Assembly (NCBI RefSeq): GCF_963576615.1
Contig: NC_088708.1
Span: 59,197,196-59,261,195 of the forward strand
DNA: 64,000 bases
Source: Watersipora subatra
Taxonomy: Eukaryota; Bryozoa; Gymnolaemata; Cheilostomatida; Watersiporidae
Direction of reading: 5' to 3'
A model generated the notes under the pieces. The model searched no databases, was not told the origin of the DNA, and saw nothing but the letters and a program-made list of their open reading frames with translations. Shown here one piece after another: positions 30,086 to 41,637 of the stretch; positions within the stretch are counted from its first letter, which is position 1, and every line of letters begins with the position of its first letter. A program made the position numbers and the translations under genes.

Positions 30086-30427
30086 GCGATGTAAAGTTTT
30101 TTGCGTCCAATAGATGATTTGAGCTTTGCTGAACACAGTTCAGATCAAAAGAGGCGCATACAATCACAACAGTTCGGTTTTCGATTATTCATGGAGCTTC
30201 CGGTGAGCATGGTCTTTCATGTTGCATCTCTAGTTTTTACGACAAGGTGGTTTTACATTCATCGTTTCAATGACTGCGCAAACGAAATTGTATAAGGAAA
30301 CCTCAAATCGCGAAACCGTTTTAACCTCTATATATGTAAACGCTTGAGATTAACTTGTTCTAATACTTACTGTCTAGATATATAACATTGACGACTTCCG
30401 AACGATCAAACTTCGTTTACAATTTAA

Positions 30428-30509
30428 GCAGTTGGGGGCGGTTGGTTGAGGCGATTGACTTGAAATCAATTGGGCTGTGCCCGCACAGGTTCGAATCCTA
30501 TCAGCTGCG
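30428..30509 (+). tRNA. tRNA-Ser(TGA)-like, class Q
   Basis: D2 copy of 12403-12484, with one further change in the D-stem (GGGGGCGG). Confidence 0.55.
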
Positions 30510-30843
30510 ATGGTGCAAAGTTTTTTGGCTTCCAATGAATGATTTGAGCCTTGACGAAAATTTTCCAAAAACTTTGAGGCACCTACAATCACAACATTTA
30601 GGTTTTACGATCATTCATAGAATTCCGCAAGAGCAAAGTCTTTTATTTCATATCAAAAGTTTTTGCGATTACTTGGTGTTACAGCCAGAGTTTTCAAAGT
30701 AGCTCAAACAAAGTCGTTTAATGAAACATTAAATGTCGAAACCGTTTTAACTTTAATGTTTCAACATAGGTTGTCCTAATACTTACGGGCTAGATAAATA
30801 ACGCTGTCGACTTCAGATCGTTCAAACATTATGCTGAACAGAA

Positions 30844-30925
30844 GCAGTTGTGGCCGAGTGGTTAAGGCGATTGACTCGAAATCAATTGGGCTCTGCCCGC
30901 ACAGGTTCGAAACCTGTCAACTGTG
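30844..30925 (+). tRNA. tRNA-Ser(CGA), class R
   Basis: D2 copy of 12819-12900, last undisturbed gene of D2. Confidence 0.9.
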
Positions 30926-31288
30926 ATGATGTAAAGCTTTTCGCATCTATTGGATGATTTGAACTTTACTGAAATAGGTTCTTATAATGTGAATCTTGTT
31001 TTGTCACATTCGATTGGTGTTGCAAATATTTATGGAACTTCACAAAAGCAAAGTCTTTTATTTTGTATCTCAAGTTTTTGCCAGTAGTGTGTTTTACATT
31101 CGTAGTTTCGATGATGGCTGGAACAAATATACGTGTTTCAATGATGGCGGAAATAAAATTGTAGGATGAAAGCTCAAATCTCGAAACGGTTGTAATTTAA
31201 ACGTTTCAGAATAACTTGTTCTAATACTAACTGTCTAAATATATAATGTTGACAATTTCGGAACAATCAATCTTCATTTAAAACGTAA

Positions 31289-31370
31289 GCAGTTGTGGCC
31301 GAGTGGTTAAGGCGATTGACTTGAAATCAATTGGGCTATGCCCGCACAGGTTTGAATCCTGTCAACTGGG
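31289..31370 (+). tRNA. tRNA-Ser(TGA), class P, at the D2/U1 junction
   Basis: The upstream flank and 5' part match the D2 position of 13264, while the 3' part (TTTGAAT loop, CAACTGG end) matches 15439. The joint between blocks thus lies inside this gene. The acceptor 5' side is GCAGTTG, leaving a G-G clash at pair 1-72. Confidence 0.75.
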
Positions 31371-31712
31371 GCGATGTAAAGTTTTTTGCGTCCAATAGAT
31401 GATTTGAGCTTTGCTGAACACAGTTCAGATCAAAAGAGGCGCATACAATCACAACAGTTCGGTTTTCGATTATTCATGGAGCTTCCGGTGAGCATGGTCT
31501 TTCATGTTGCATCTCTAGTTTTTACGACAAGGTGGTTTTACATTCATCGTTTCAATGACTGTGCAAACGAAATTGTATAAGGAAACCTCAAATCGCGAAA
31601 CCGTTTTAACCTCTATATATGTAAATGCTTGAGAATAACTTGTTCTAATACTTACTGTCTAGATATATAACATTGACGACTTCCGAACGATCAAACTTCA
31701 TTTACAATTTAA

Positions 31713-31794
31713 GCAGTTGGGGTCGGTTGGTTGAGGCGATTGACTTGAAATCAATTGGGCTGTGCCTGAACAGGTTCGAATCCTATCAGCTGCG
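31713..31794 (+). tRNA. tRNA-Ser(TGA)-like, class Q
   Basis: Q D-arm; variable arm ends CCTGA; T-stem CCTAT mismatch. Confidence 0.55.
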
Positions 31795-32128
31795 ATGGTG
31801 CAAAGTTTTTTGGCTTCCAATGAATGATTTGAGCCTTGACGAAAATTTTCCAAAAAATTTGAGGCACACACAATCACAACATTTAGGTGTAACGATCATT
31901 CATAGAATTCCGCAAGAGCAAAGTCTTTTATTTCATATCAAAAGTTTTTGCGATTACTTGGTGTTACAGCCAGAGTTTTCAAAGTAGCTCAAACAAAGTC
32001 GTTTAATGAAACATTAAATGTCGAAACCGTTTTAACTTTAATGTTTCAACATAGGTTGTCCTAATACTTACGGGCTAGATAAATAACGCTGTCGACTTGA
32101 GATCATACAAACATTATGCTGAACAAAA

Positions 32129-32210
32129 GCAGTTGTGGCCGAGTGGTTAAGGCGATTGACTCGAAATCAATTGGGCTCTGCCTGGACAGGTTCGAATCCT
32201 GTCAACTGCG
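32129..32210 (+). tRNA. tRNA-Ser(CGA), class R
   Basis: All stems pair. Variable arm ends CCTGG, and the upstream flank reads GAACAAAAG. Confidence 0.92.
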
Positions 32211-32573
32211 ATGATGTAAAGCTTTTCGCATCTATTGGATGATTTGAACTTTACTGAAATAGGTTCTTATAATGTGAATCTTGTTTTGTCACATTCGATT
32301 GGTGTTGCAAATATTTATGGAACTTCACAAAAGCAAAGTCTTTTATTTTGTATCTCAAGTTTTTGCCAAATGTGTGTTTTACATTCGTAGTTTCGATGAT
32401 GGCTGGAACAAATATACGTGTTTCAATGATGGCGGAAATAAAATTGTAGGATGAAAGCTCAAATCTCGAAGCCGTTGTAACTTAAACGTTTCAGAATAAC
32501 TTGTTCTAATACTAACTGTCTAAATATATAATGTTGACAATTTCGGAACAATCAATCTTCATTTAAATTGTAA

Positions 32574-32655
32574 GCAGTTGTGGCCGAGTGGTTAAGGCGA
32601 TTGACTTGAAATCAATTGGGCTATGCCCGCACAGGTTCGAATCCTGTCAACTGCG
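32574..32655 (+). tRNA. tRNA-Ser(TGA), hybrid P>Q
   Basis: Intact gene, close relative of 4779. Absent from U2. Confidence 0.95.
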
Positions 32656-32988
32656 ATGATGAAAAGTTTTTTGGCTTCCAATGAATGATTTGAGCCTTGA
32701 TGAAATTTTCCAAAAACTGTGAGGAACACACAGTCACAACATTTAGGTTTTACGATCATTCATAGAAATCCGCAAGAGCAAAGTCTTTTATTTCATATCA
32801 AAAGTTTTTGCGATTATTTGATTTGACATCCGGAGTTTTCATAATAGCTAAAACAAAGTCGTTTAATGAAACTTTAAATGTCGAAACCGTTGTAACTTTA
32901 ATGTTTCAACATAGCTTGTCCTAATACTTATGGACTAGATAAATAACGCTGTCGACTTCAGATCATTCAAACATTATGCTGAACAGAA

Positions 32989-33070
32989 GCAGTTGTGGCC
33001 GAGTGGTTAAAGCGATTGATTAGAAATCAATTGGGCTCTGCCCGCACAGGTTCGAATCCTGTCAACTGCG
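32989..33070 (+). tRNA. tRNA-Ser(AGA), class R
   Basis: D-stem 3' side is AGC (one C-A mismatch). Absent from U2. Confidence 0.87.
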
Positions 33071-33433
33071 ATGATGTAAAGCTTTTCGCATCTATTGGAT
33101 GATTTGAACTTTGTTGAAAAAGGTTCTTATAATGTGAATCATGTTTTGTCACATTCGATTGGTGTTGCAAATAGTTATGGAGCTTCGCAAAAGCAAAGTC
33201 TTTTATTTTGTATCTCAAGTTTTTGCCAGTTGTGTGTTTTACATTCGTATTCTCGATGATGGCTGGAACAAATATACGTGTTTCAATAATGGCGGAACTA
33301 AAATTGTAGGATGAAAGCTCAATTCTCGAAACCGTTGTAATTTAATTGTTTCAGAATAACTTGTTCTAATACTAACTGTCTAAATATATAATGTTGACAA
33401 TTTCGGAACAGTCAATCTTCATTTAAAACGTAA

Positions 33434-33515
33434 GCAGTCGTGGCCGAGTGGTTAAGGCGTTTGACTAGAAATCAATTGGGCTCTGCCCGCACAGGTTCGA
33501 ATCCTATCAACTGCG
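33434..33515 (+). tRNA. tRNA-Ser(AGA) in class P flanks
   Basis: Both flanks are class P, but the interior carries AGA and the R-type variable arm (CTCTGCCC). The core therefore seems to have been converted within a P locus. Mismatches: C6-A67 in the acceptor (GCAGTCG), one in the anticodon stem, one in the T-stem. Confidence 0.83.
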
Positions 33516-33857
33516 GCGATGTAAAGTTTTTTGCGTCCAATAGATGATTGGAGCTTTGCTGAACACGGTTCAGATCAAAAGAGGCGCATACAATCACAAC
33601 AGTTCGGTTTTCGATTATTCATGGAGCTTCCGGTGAGCATGGTCTTTCATGTTGCATCTCCAGTTTTTACGACGAGGTGCTTTTACATTCATCGTTTCAA
33701 TGACTGCGCAAACGAAATTGTATTAGGAAACCTCAAATCGCGAAACCGTTTTAACCTCTATATATGTAAATGCTTGAGAATAACTTGTTCTAATACTTAC
33801 TGTCTAGATATATAACGTTTACGACTTCCGAACGATCAAACTTCATTTACAATTTAA

Positions 33858-33939
33858 GCAGTTGGGGTCGGTTGGTTGAGGCGATTGACTTGAAATCAAT
33901 TGGGCTGTGCCTGCACAGGTTTGAATCCTGTCAACTGCG
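33858..33939 (+). tRNA. tRNA-Ser(TGA)-like, class Q
   Basis: Q D-arm; T-loop TTTGAAT (C56 lost). Followed by the hybrid spacer 33940-34301. Confidence 0.5.
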
Positions 33940-34301
33940 ATGATGTAAAGTTTTTTGGCTTCCAATGAATGATTTGAGCCTTGATGAAATTTTCCAAAAA
34001 ATGTGAGGAACACACAGTCACAACATTTAGGTTATACGATCATTCATAGAATTCCGCAAAAGCAAAGTCTTTTATTTTGTATCAAAAGTTTTTGCCAGTT
34101 GTGTGTTCTACATTCGTAGTTTCGATGATGGCTGAAACAAATATACGTGTTTCAATGATGGCGAAAATAAAATTGTAGGATGAAAGCTCAAATCTCGAAA
34201 CCGTTGTAATTTAAACGTTTCAGAATAACTTGTTCTAATACTAACTGTCTAAATATATAATGTTGACAATTTCGGAACAACAATCTTCATTTAAAACGTA
34301 A
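33940..34301 (+). repeat. Q-to-P hybrid spacer lacking an R unit
   Basis: Starts as the Q 3' spacer and changes near 34060-34075 (around GCAAAAGCAAAGTC) to the R 3' spacer. It then leads directly into a P-flanked tRNA. The join lies at short homology common to the Q and R spacers. Copies are at 47331-47692 and 61582-61943. Confidence 0.8.
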
Positions 34302-34383
34302 GCAGTCGTGGCTGAGTGGTTAAGGCGATTGACTAGAAATCAATTGGGCTCTGCCCGCACAGGATCGAATCCTGTTAACTGCG
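34302..34383 (+). tRNA. tRNA-Ser(AGA) in class P flanks, no clear terminator
   Basis: Second P locus with an AGA core. Acceptor GCAGTCG against TAACTGC, B box GGATCGAATCC. The usual T6 is interrupted (TTATTT at 34395-34400), so no T4 follows for about 80 bases. Confidence 0.78.
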
Positions 34384-34725
34384 GCGATGTAAAGTTATTT
34401 GCGTCCAATAGATGATTTGAGCTTTGCGGAACACAGTTCAGATCAAAAGAGGCGCATACAATCACAACAGTTCGGTTTTCGATTATTCATGGAGCTTCCG
34501 GTGAGCATGGTCTTTCATGTTGCATCTCCAGTTTTTACGACAAGGTGGTTTTACATTCATCGTTTCAATGACTGCGCAAACGAAATTGTATAAGGAAACC
34601 TCAAATTGCGAAACCGTTTTAACCTCTATATATGTAAATGCTTGAGAATAACTTGTTCTAATACTTACTGTCTAGATATATAACGTTGACGACTTCCGAA
34701 CGATCAAACTTAATTTACAATTTAA

Positions 34726-34807
34726 GCAGTTGGGGTCGGGTGGTTGAGGCGATTGACTTGAAATCAATTGGGCTGTGCCTGCACAGGTTCGAATCCTGTC
34801 AACTGTG
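34726..34807 (+). tRNA. tRNA-Ser(TGA)-like, class Q
   Basis: D-arm GTCGGGTGG: G15 is regained but G8 and G14 stay. First acceptor pair is G-T. Confidence 0.58.
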
Positions 34808-35141
34808 ATGATGCAAAGTTTTTTGGCTTCCTATGAATTATTTGAGCCTTGACGAAAATTTTCCAAAAAATGTGAGGAACACACAGTCACAACATTTAGG
34901 TTTTACGATCATTCATAGAATTCCGCAAGAGCAAAGTCTTTTATTTCATATCAAAAGTTTTTGCGATTACTTGGTTTTACATCCAGAGTTTTCATAATAG
35001 CTAAAACCAAGGCGTTTAATGAAACTTGAAATGTCGAAACCGTTGTAACTTTAATGTTTTAACATAACTTGTCCTAATACTTACGGACTAGATAAATAAC
35101 GCTGTCGACTTCAGATCATTCAAACATTATGCTGAACAGAA

Positions 35142-35223
35142 GCAGTTGTGGTCGAGTGGTTAAGGGGATTGACTCGAAATCAATTGGGCTCTGCCCGCTC
35201 AGGTTCGAATCCTGTCAACTGCG
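35142..35223 (+). tRNA. tRNA-Ser(CGA), class R variant
   Basis: Same D-stem GGG and TCAGG T-stem subtype as 10676, with normal variable arm GGGC. Confidence 0.83.
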
Positions 35224-35586
35224 ATGATGTAAAGCTTTTCGCATCGATTGGATGATTTGAACTTTGCTGAAATAGGTTCTTATAATGTGAAACTTGTTTT
35301 GTCACATTCGATTGGTGCTGCAAATGTTTATGGAACTTCACAAAAGCAAAGTCTTTTATTTTGTATCTCAAGTTTTTGCCAGTAGTGTGTTTTACATTCG
35401 TAGTTTCGATGATGGCTGGAACAAATATACGTGTTTCAATGATGGCGGAAATAAAATTGTAGGATGAAAGCTCAAATCTCGAAACCGTAGTAACTTAAAC
35501 GTTTCAGAATAACTTGTTCTAATACTAACTGTCTAAATATATAATGTTGACAATTTCGGAACGATCAATCTTCATTTAAAACGTAA

Positions 35587-35668
35587 GCAGTTGTGGTCGA
35601 GTGGTTAAGGCGATTCATTTGAAATCAATTGGGCTGTGCCTGCACAGGTTCGAATCCTATCAACTGCG
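35587..35668 (+). tRNA. tRNA-Ser(TGA), hybrid P>R
   Basis: Anticodon-stem 5' side is ATTCA (C-C mismatch) and the loop is TTTGAAA. T-stem CCTAT mismatch. Confidence 0.82.
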
Positions 35669-36031
35669 ATGATGTAAAGCTTTTCGCATCTATTGGATCA
35701 TTTGAACTTTACTAAAATAGGTTCTTATAATGTGAATCTTGTTTTGTCACATTCGATTGGTGTTGCAAATATTTATGGAACTTCACAAAAGCAAAGTCTT
35801 TTATTTTGTATCTCAACTTTTTGCCAGTTGTGTGTTTTACATTCGTAGTTTCGATGATGGCTGGAACAAATATACGTGTTTCAATGATGGCGGAAATAAA
35901 CTTGTAGGATGAAAGCTCAAATCTCGAAACCGTTGTAATTTAAACGTTTCAGAATAACTTGTTCTAATACTAACTGTCTAAATATATAATGTTGACAATT
36001 TCGGAACAATCAATCTTCATTTAAAACGTAA

Positions 36032-36113
36032 GCAGTTGTGGCCGAGTGGTTAAGGCGATTGACTTGAAATCAATTGGGCTATGCCCGCACAGGTTCGAAT
36101 CCTATCAGCTGCG
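36032..36113 (+). tRNA. tRNA-Ser(TGA), hybrid P>Q
   Basis: P-type D-arm and A box, joined to a Q-type 3' end (CCTATCAGCTGC) and Q flank. The switch lies between the variable arm and the T-stem. Confidence 0.9.
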
Positions 36114-36447
36114 ATGGTGCAAAGTTTTTTGGCTTCCAATGAATGATTTGAGCCTTGACGAAAATTTTCCAAAAAATTTGAGGCACCTACAATCACAACA
36201 TTTAGGTTTTACGATCATTCATAGCATTCCGCAAGAGCAAAGTCTTTTATTACATATCAAAAGTTTTTGCGATTACTTGGTTTTACATCTAGAGTTTTCA
36301 TAATAGCTAAAACAAAGTCGATCAATGAAACTTTAAATGTCGAAACCGTTGTAACTTTAATGTTTCAACATAGCTTGTCCTAATACTTACGGGCTAGATA
36401 AATAACGCTGTCGACTTGAGATCATACAAACATTATGCTGAACAGAA

Positions 36448-36529
36448 GCAGTTGTGGCCGAGTGGTTAAGGCGATTGACTAGAAATCAATTGGGCTCTGC
36501 CCGCACAGGTTCGAATCCTGTCAACTGCG
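36448..36529 (+). tRNA. tRNA-Ser(AGA), class R
   Basis: Reference AGA gene: all stems pair, A and B boxes intact, T4 terminator. Confidence 0.96.
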
Positions 36530-36892
36530 ATGATGTAAAGCTTTTCGCATCTATTGGATGATTTGAACTTTACTGAAATAGGCTCTTATAAAGTAAATCT
36601 CGTTTTGTCACATTCGATTGGTGTTGCAAATATTTATGGAACTTCACAAAAGCAAAGTGTTTTATTTTGTATCTCAAGTTTTTGCCAGTAGTGTGTTTTA
36701 CATTCGTAGTTTCGATGATGGCTGGAACAAATATACGTGTTTCAATGATGGCGGAAATAAAATTGTAGGATGAAAGCTCAAATCTCGAAACGGTTGTAAT
36801 TTAAACGTTTCAGAATAACTTGTTCTAATACTAACTGTCTAAATATATAATGTTGACAATTTCGGAACAATCAATCTTCATTTAAAACGTAA

Positions 36893-36974
36893 GCAGTTGT
36901 GGCCGAGTGGTTAAGGCGATTGACTAGAAATCAATTGGGCCCTGCCCGCACAAGTTCGAATCCTGTCAATCGCG
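36893..36974 (+). tRNA. tRNA-Ser(AGA), hybrid P>R
   Basis: Like 13264 but with AGA instead of CGA. T-stem ACAAG mismatch, acceptor 3' side CAATCGC. Confidence 0.8.
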
Positions 36975-37337
36975 ATGATGTAAACCTTTTCGCATCTATT
37001 GGATGATTTGGACTTTACTGAAATAGGTTCTTATAATGTGAATCTTGTTTTGTCACATTCGATTGGTGTTGCAAATATTTATGGAACTTCACAAAAGCAA
37101 AGTCTTTTATTTTGTATCTCAAGTTTTTGCCAGTTGTGTGTTTTACATTCCTAGTTTCGATGATGGCTGGAACAATTATACGTGTTTCAATGATGGCGGA
37201 AATAAAATTGTAGGATGAAAGCTCAAATCTCGAAACCGTTGTAATTTAAACGTTTCAGAATAACTTGTTCTAATACTAACTGTCTAAATATATAATGTTG
37301 ACAATTTCGGAACAATCAATCTTCATTTAAAACGTAA

Positions 37338-37419
37338 GCAGTTGTGGCCGAGTGGTTAAGGCGATTGACTTGAAATCAATTGGGCTATGCCCGCACAGGT
37401 TCGAATCCTGTCAACTGTG
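37338..37419 (+). tRNA. tRNA-Ser(TGA), hybrid P>Q
   Basis: Intact apart from a G-T first acceptor pair. Confidence 0.93.
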
Positions 37420-37753
37420 ATGGTGCAAAGTTTTTTGGCTTCCAATGAATGATTTGAGCCTTGACGAAAATTTTCCAAAAAATTTGAGGCACCTACAATC
37501 ACAACATTTAGGTTTAACGATCATTCATAGAATTCCGCAAGAGCAAAGTCTTTTATTTCATATCAAAAGTTTTTGCGATTACTTGGTGTTACAGCCAGAG
37601 TTTTCAAAGTAGCTCAAACAAAGTCGTTTAATGAAACATTAAATGTCGAAACCGTTTTAACTTTAATGTTTCAACATAGGTTGTCCTAATACTTACGGGC
37701 TATATAAATAACGCTGTCGACTTCAGATCGCTCAAACATTATGCTGAACAGAA

Positions 37754-37835
37754 GCAGTTGTGGCTGAGTGGTTAAGGCGATTGACTTGAAATCAATTGGG
37801 CTATGCCCGCACAGGTTCGAATCCTGTCAACTGCG
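37754..37835 (+). tRNA. tRNA-Ser(TGA), hybrid R>P
   Basis: R upstream flank but TGA anticodon and P 3' flank, so the switch lies 5' of the anticodon. Stems pair. Confidence 0.94.
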
Positions 37836-38177
37836 GCGATGTAAAGTTTTTTGCGTACAATAGATGATTTGAGCTTTGCTGAACACAGTTCAGATCAAAA
37901 GAGGCGCATACAATCACAACAGTTCGGTTTTCGATTATTCATGGAGCTTCCGGTGAGCATGGTCTTTCATGTTGCATCTCCAGTTTTTACGACGAGGTGC
38001 TTTTACATTCATCGTTTCAATGACTGCGCAAACGAAATTGTATAAGGAAACCTCAAATCGCGAAACCGTTTTAACCTCTATATATGTAAATGCTTGAGAA
38101 TAACTTGTTCTAATACTTACTGTCTAGATATATAACGTTGACGACTTCCGAACGATCAAACTTCATTTACAATTTAG

Positions 38178-38259
38178 GCAGTTGGGGTCGATTGGTTGAG
38201 GCGATTGACTTGAAATCAATTGGGCTGTGCCTGCACAGGTTCGAATCCTATCAGCTGCG
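38178..38259 (+). tRNA. tRNA-Ser(TGA)-like, class Q, A14 retained
   Basis: D-arm GTCGATTGG; T-stem CCTAT mismatch. Confidence 0.6.
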
Positions 38260-38593
38260 ATGGTGCAAAGTTTTTTGGCTTCCAATGAATGATTTGAGCC
38301 TTGACGAAAATTTTCCAAAAATTGTTAGGCACCTACAATCACAACATTTAGGTTTTACGATCATTCATAGCATTCCGCAAGAGCAAAGTCTTTTATTACA
38401 TATCAAAAGTTTTTGCGATTACTTGGTTTTACATCCAGAGTTTTCAAAGTTGCTCAAACAAAATCGTTTAATGAAACATTAAATATGGAAACCGTTTTAA
38501 CTTTAATGTTTCAACATAGGTTGTCCTAATACTTACGGGCTAGATAAATAACGCTGTCGACTTGAGATCATACAAACATTATGCTGAACAGAA

Positions 38594-38675
38594 GCAGTTG
38601 TGGTCGAGTGGTTAAGGGGATTGACTCGAAATCAATTGTGCTCTGCCCGCTCAGGTTCGAATCCTGTCAACTGCG
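38594..38675 (+). tRNA. tRNA-Ser(CGA), class R variant
   Basis: D-stem GGG, T-stem TCAGG, variable arm GTGC. The upstream CGAAACCGTT is altered to GGAAACCGTT. Confidence 0.8.
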
Positions 38676-39038
38676 ATGATGTAAAGCTTTTCGCATCTAT
38701 TGGATGATTTGAACTTTGCTGAAATAGGTTCTTATAATGTGAATCTTGTTTTGTCACATTCGATTGGTGCTGCAAATGTTTATGGAACTTCACAAAAGCA
38801 AAGTCTTTTATTTTGTATCTCAAGTTTTTGCCAGTTGTGTGTTTTACATTCCTAGTTTCGATGATGGCTGGAACAATTATACGTGTTTCAATGATGGCGG
38901 AAATAAAATTGTAGGATGAAAGCTCAAATCTCGAAACCGTAGTAACTTAAACGTTTCAGAATAACTTGTTCTAATACTAACTGTCTAAATATATAATGTT
39001 GACAATTTCGGAACGATCAATCTTCATTTAAAACGTAA

Positions 39039-39120
39039 GCAGTTGTGGTCGAGTGGTTAAGGCGATTGACTTGAAATCAATTGGGCTATGCCCGCACAGG
39101 TTCGAATCCTATCAACTGCG
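39039..39120 (+). tRNA. tRNA-Ser(TGA), class P
   Basis: D-stem GTC (wobble), T-stem CCTAT mismatch; otherwise standard. Confidence 0.92.
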
Positions 39121-39462
39121 GCGATGTAAAGTTTTTTGCGTCCAATAGATGATTGGAGCTTTGCTGAACACGGTTCAGATCAAAAGAGGCGCATACAATC
39201 ACAACAGTTCGGTTTTCGATTATTCATGGAGCTTCCGGTTGGCATGGTCTTTCATGTTGCATCTCCAGTTTTTACGACAAGGTGCTTTTACATTCATCGT
39301 TTCAATGACTGCGCAAACGAAATTGTATAAGGAAACCTCAAATCGCGAAACCGTTTTAACCTCTATATATGTAAATGCTTGAGAATAACTTGTTCTAATA
39401 CTTAGTGTCTAGATATAAAACGTTGACGACTTCCGAACGATCAAACTTCATTTACAATTTAA

Positions 39463-39544
39463 GCAGTTGGGGCCGATTGGTTGAGGCGATTGACTTGAAA
39501 TCAATTGGGCTGTGCCTGCACAGGTTCGAATCCTGTCAACTGTG
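39463..39544 (+). tRNA. tRNA-Ser(TGA)-like, class Q, A14 retained
   Basis: D-arm GCCGATTGG, first acceptor pair G-T; resembles 3473. Confidence 0.62.
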
Positions 39545-39878
39545 ATGATGCAAAGTTTTTTGCCTTCCAATGAATGATTTGAGCCTTGACGAAAATTTTC
39601 CAAGAAATGTAAGGAACACACAGTCACAACATTTAGGTTTTACGATCATTCATAGAATTCCGCAAGAGCAAAGTTTTTTATTTCATATCAAAGGTTATTG
39701 TGATTACTTGGTTTTACATCCAGAGTTTTCATAATAGCTAAAACAAAGTCGATCAATGAAACTTTAAATGTCGAAACCGTTGTAACTTTAATGTTTCAAC
39801 ATAGCTTGTCCTAATACTTATGGACTAGATAAATAACGCTGTCGACTTCAGATCATTCAAACATTATGCTGAACAGAA

Positions 39879-39960
39879 GCAGTTGTGGCCGAGTGGTTAA
39901 AGCGATTGATTAGAAATCAATTGGGCTCTGCCCGCACAGGTTCGAATCCTGTCAACTGCG
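39879..39960 (+). tRNA. tRNA-Ser(AGA), class R
   Basis: Same D-stem AGC variant as 32989. Confidence 0.87.
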
Positions 39961-40323
39961 ATGATGTAAAGCTTTTCGCATCTATTGGATGATTTGCACT
40001 TTGTTGAAAAAGGTTCTTATAATGTGAATCATGTTTTGTCACATTCGATTGGTGTTGCAAATAGTTATGGAGCTTCGCAAAAGCAAAGTCTTTTATTTTG
40101 TATCTCAAGTTTTTGCCAGTAGTGTGTTTTACATTCGTATTCTCGATGATGGCTGGAACAAATATACGTGTTTCAATGATGGCGGAAATAAAATTGTAGG
40201 ATGAATGCTCAATTCTCGAAACCGTTGTAACTTTAATGTTTCAACCTAACATGTTCTAATACTTACGGACTAGATAAATAACGCTGTCGACTTCAGATCA
40301 TTCAAACATTATGCTGAACAGAA

Positions 40324-40405
40324 GCAGTTGTGGCCGAGTGGTTAAGGCGATTGACTAGAAATCAATTGGGCTCTGCCCGCACAGGTTCGAATCCTGTCAA
40401 CTGCG
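40324..40405 (+). tRNA. tRNA-Ser(AGA), class R
   Basis: Second R unit in a row; intact. Confidence 0.95.
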
Positions 40406-40768
40406 ATGATGTAAAGCTTTTCGCATCTATTGGATGATTTGAACTTTACTGAAGTAGGTTCTTATAAAGTGAATCTCATTTTGTCACGTTCGATTGGTGT
40501 TGCAAATATTTATGGAACTTCACAAAAGCAAAGTCTTTTATTTTGTATCTCAAGTTTTTGCCAGTTGTGTGTTTTACATTCGTAGTTTCGATGATGGCTG
40601 GAACAAATATACGTGTTTCAATGATGGCGGAAATAAACTTGTAGGATGAAAGCTCAAATCTCGAAACCGTTGTAATTTAAACGTTTCAGAATAACTTGTT
40701 CTAATACTAACTGTCTAAATATATAATGTTGACAATTTCGGAACGATCAATCTTCATTTAAAGCGTAA

Positions 40769-40850
40769 GCAGTTGTGGTCGAGTGGTTAAGGCGATTGAC
40801 TTGAAATCAATTGGGCTGTGCCTGCACAGGTTCGAATCCTGTCAACTGCG
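40769..40850 (+). tRNA. tRNA-Ser(TGA), hybrid P>R
   Basis: All stems pair; ends with the R flank and T4. Confidence 0.93.
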
Positions 40851-41213
40851 ATGATGTAAAGCTTTTCGCATCTATTGGATCATTTGAACTTTACTAAAAT
40901 AGGTTCTTATAATGTGAATCTTGTTTTGTCACATTCGATTGGTGTTGCAAATATTTATGGAACTTCACAAAAGCAAAGTCTTTTATTTTGTATCTCAAGT
41001 TTTTGCCAGTTGTGTGTTTTACATTCGTAGTTTCGATGATGGCTGGAACAAATATACGTGTTTCAATGATGGCGGAAATAAACTTGTAGGATGAAAGCTC
41101 AAATCTCGAAACCGTTGTAATTTAAACGTTTCAGAATAACTTGTTCTAATACTAACTGTCTAAATATATAATGTTGACAATTTCGGAACAATCAATCTTC
41201 ATTTAAAACGTAA

Positions 41214-41295
41214 GCAGTTGTGGCCGTTTGGTTAAGGCGATTGACTTGAAATCAATTGGGCTATGCCCGCACAGGTTCGAATCCTATCAACTGCG
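41214..41295 (+). tRNA. tRNA-Ser(TGA), class P, altered A box
   Basis: A box reads TGGCCGTTTGG: A14 and G15 are both T. T-stem CCTAT mismatch. Probably weak or inactive. Confidence 0.72.
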
Positions 41296-41637
41296 GCGAT
41301 GTAAAGTTTTTTGCGTCCAATAGATGATTTGAGCTTTGCTGAACACGGTTCAGATCAAAAGAGGCGCATACAATCACAACAGTTCGGTTTTCGATTATTC
41401 ATGGAGCTTCCGGTGAGCATGGTCTTTCATGTTGCATCTGTAGTTTTTACGACAAGGTGGTTTTACATTCATCGTTTCAATGACTGCGCAAACGAAATTG
41501 TATAAGGAAACCTCAAATCGCGAAACCGTTTTAACCTCTATATATGTAAATGCTTGAGAATAACTTGTTCTAATACTCACTGTCTAGATATATAACGTTG
41601 ACGACTTCCGAACGATCAAACTTCATTTACGATTTAA

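Larger units (their letters stand above)
18026..31330 (+). repeat. Segmental block D2, copy of D1
   Basis: Collinear with bases 1 to ~13.3 kb at an offset of 18,025 bp. By eye I found only a handful of base differences in over 13 kb (for example near 20786, 21439, 29570, 29817, 30273, 30437 and 31186), and the predicted retrotransposon proteins are the same. Collinearity ends inside the tRNA at 31289-31370, where the sequence switches to the start of block U1. Confidence 0.95.
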
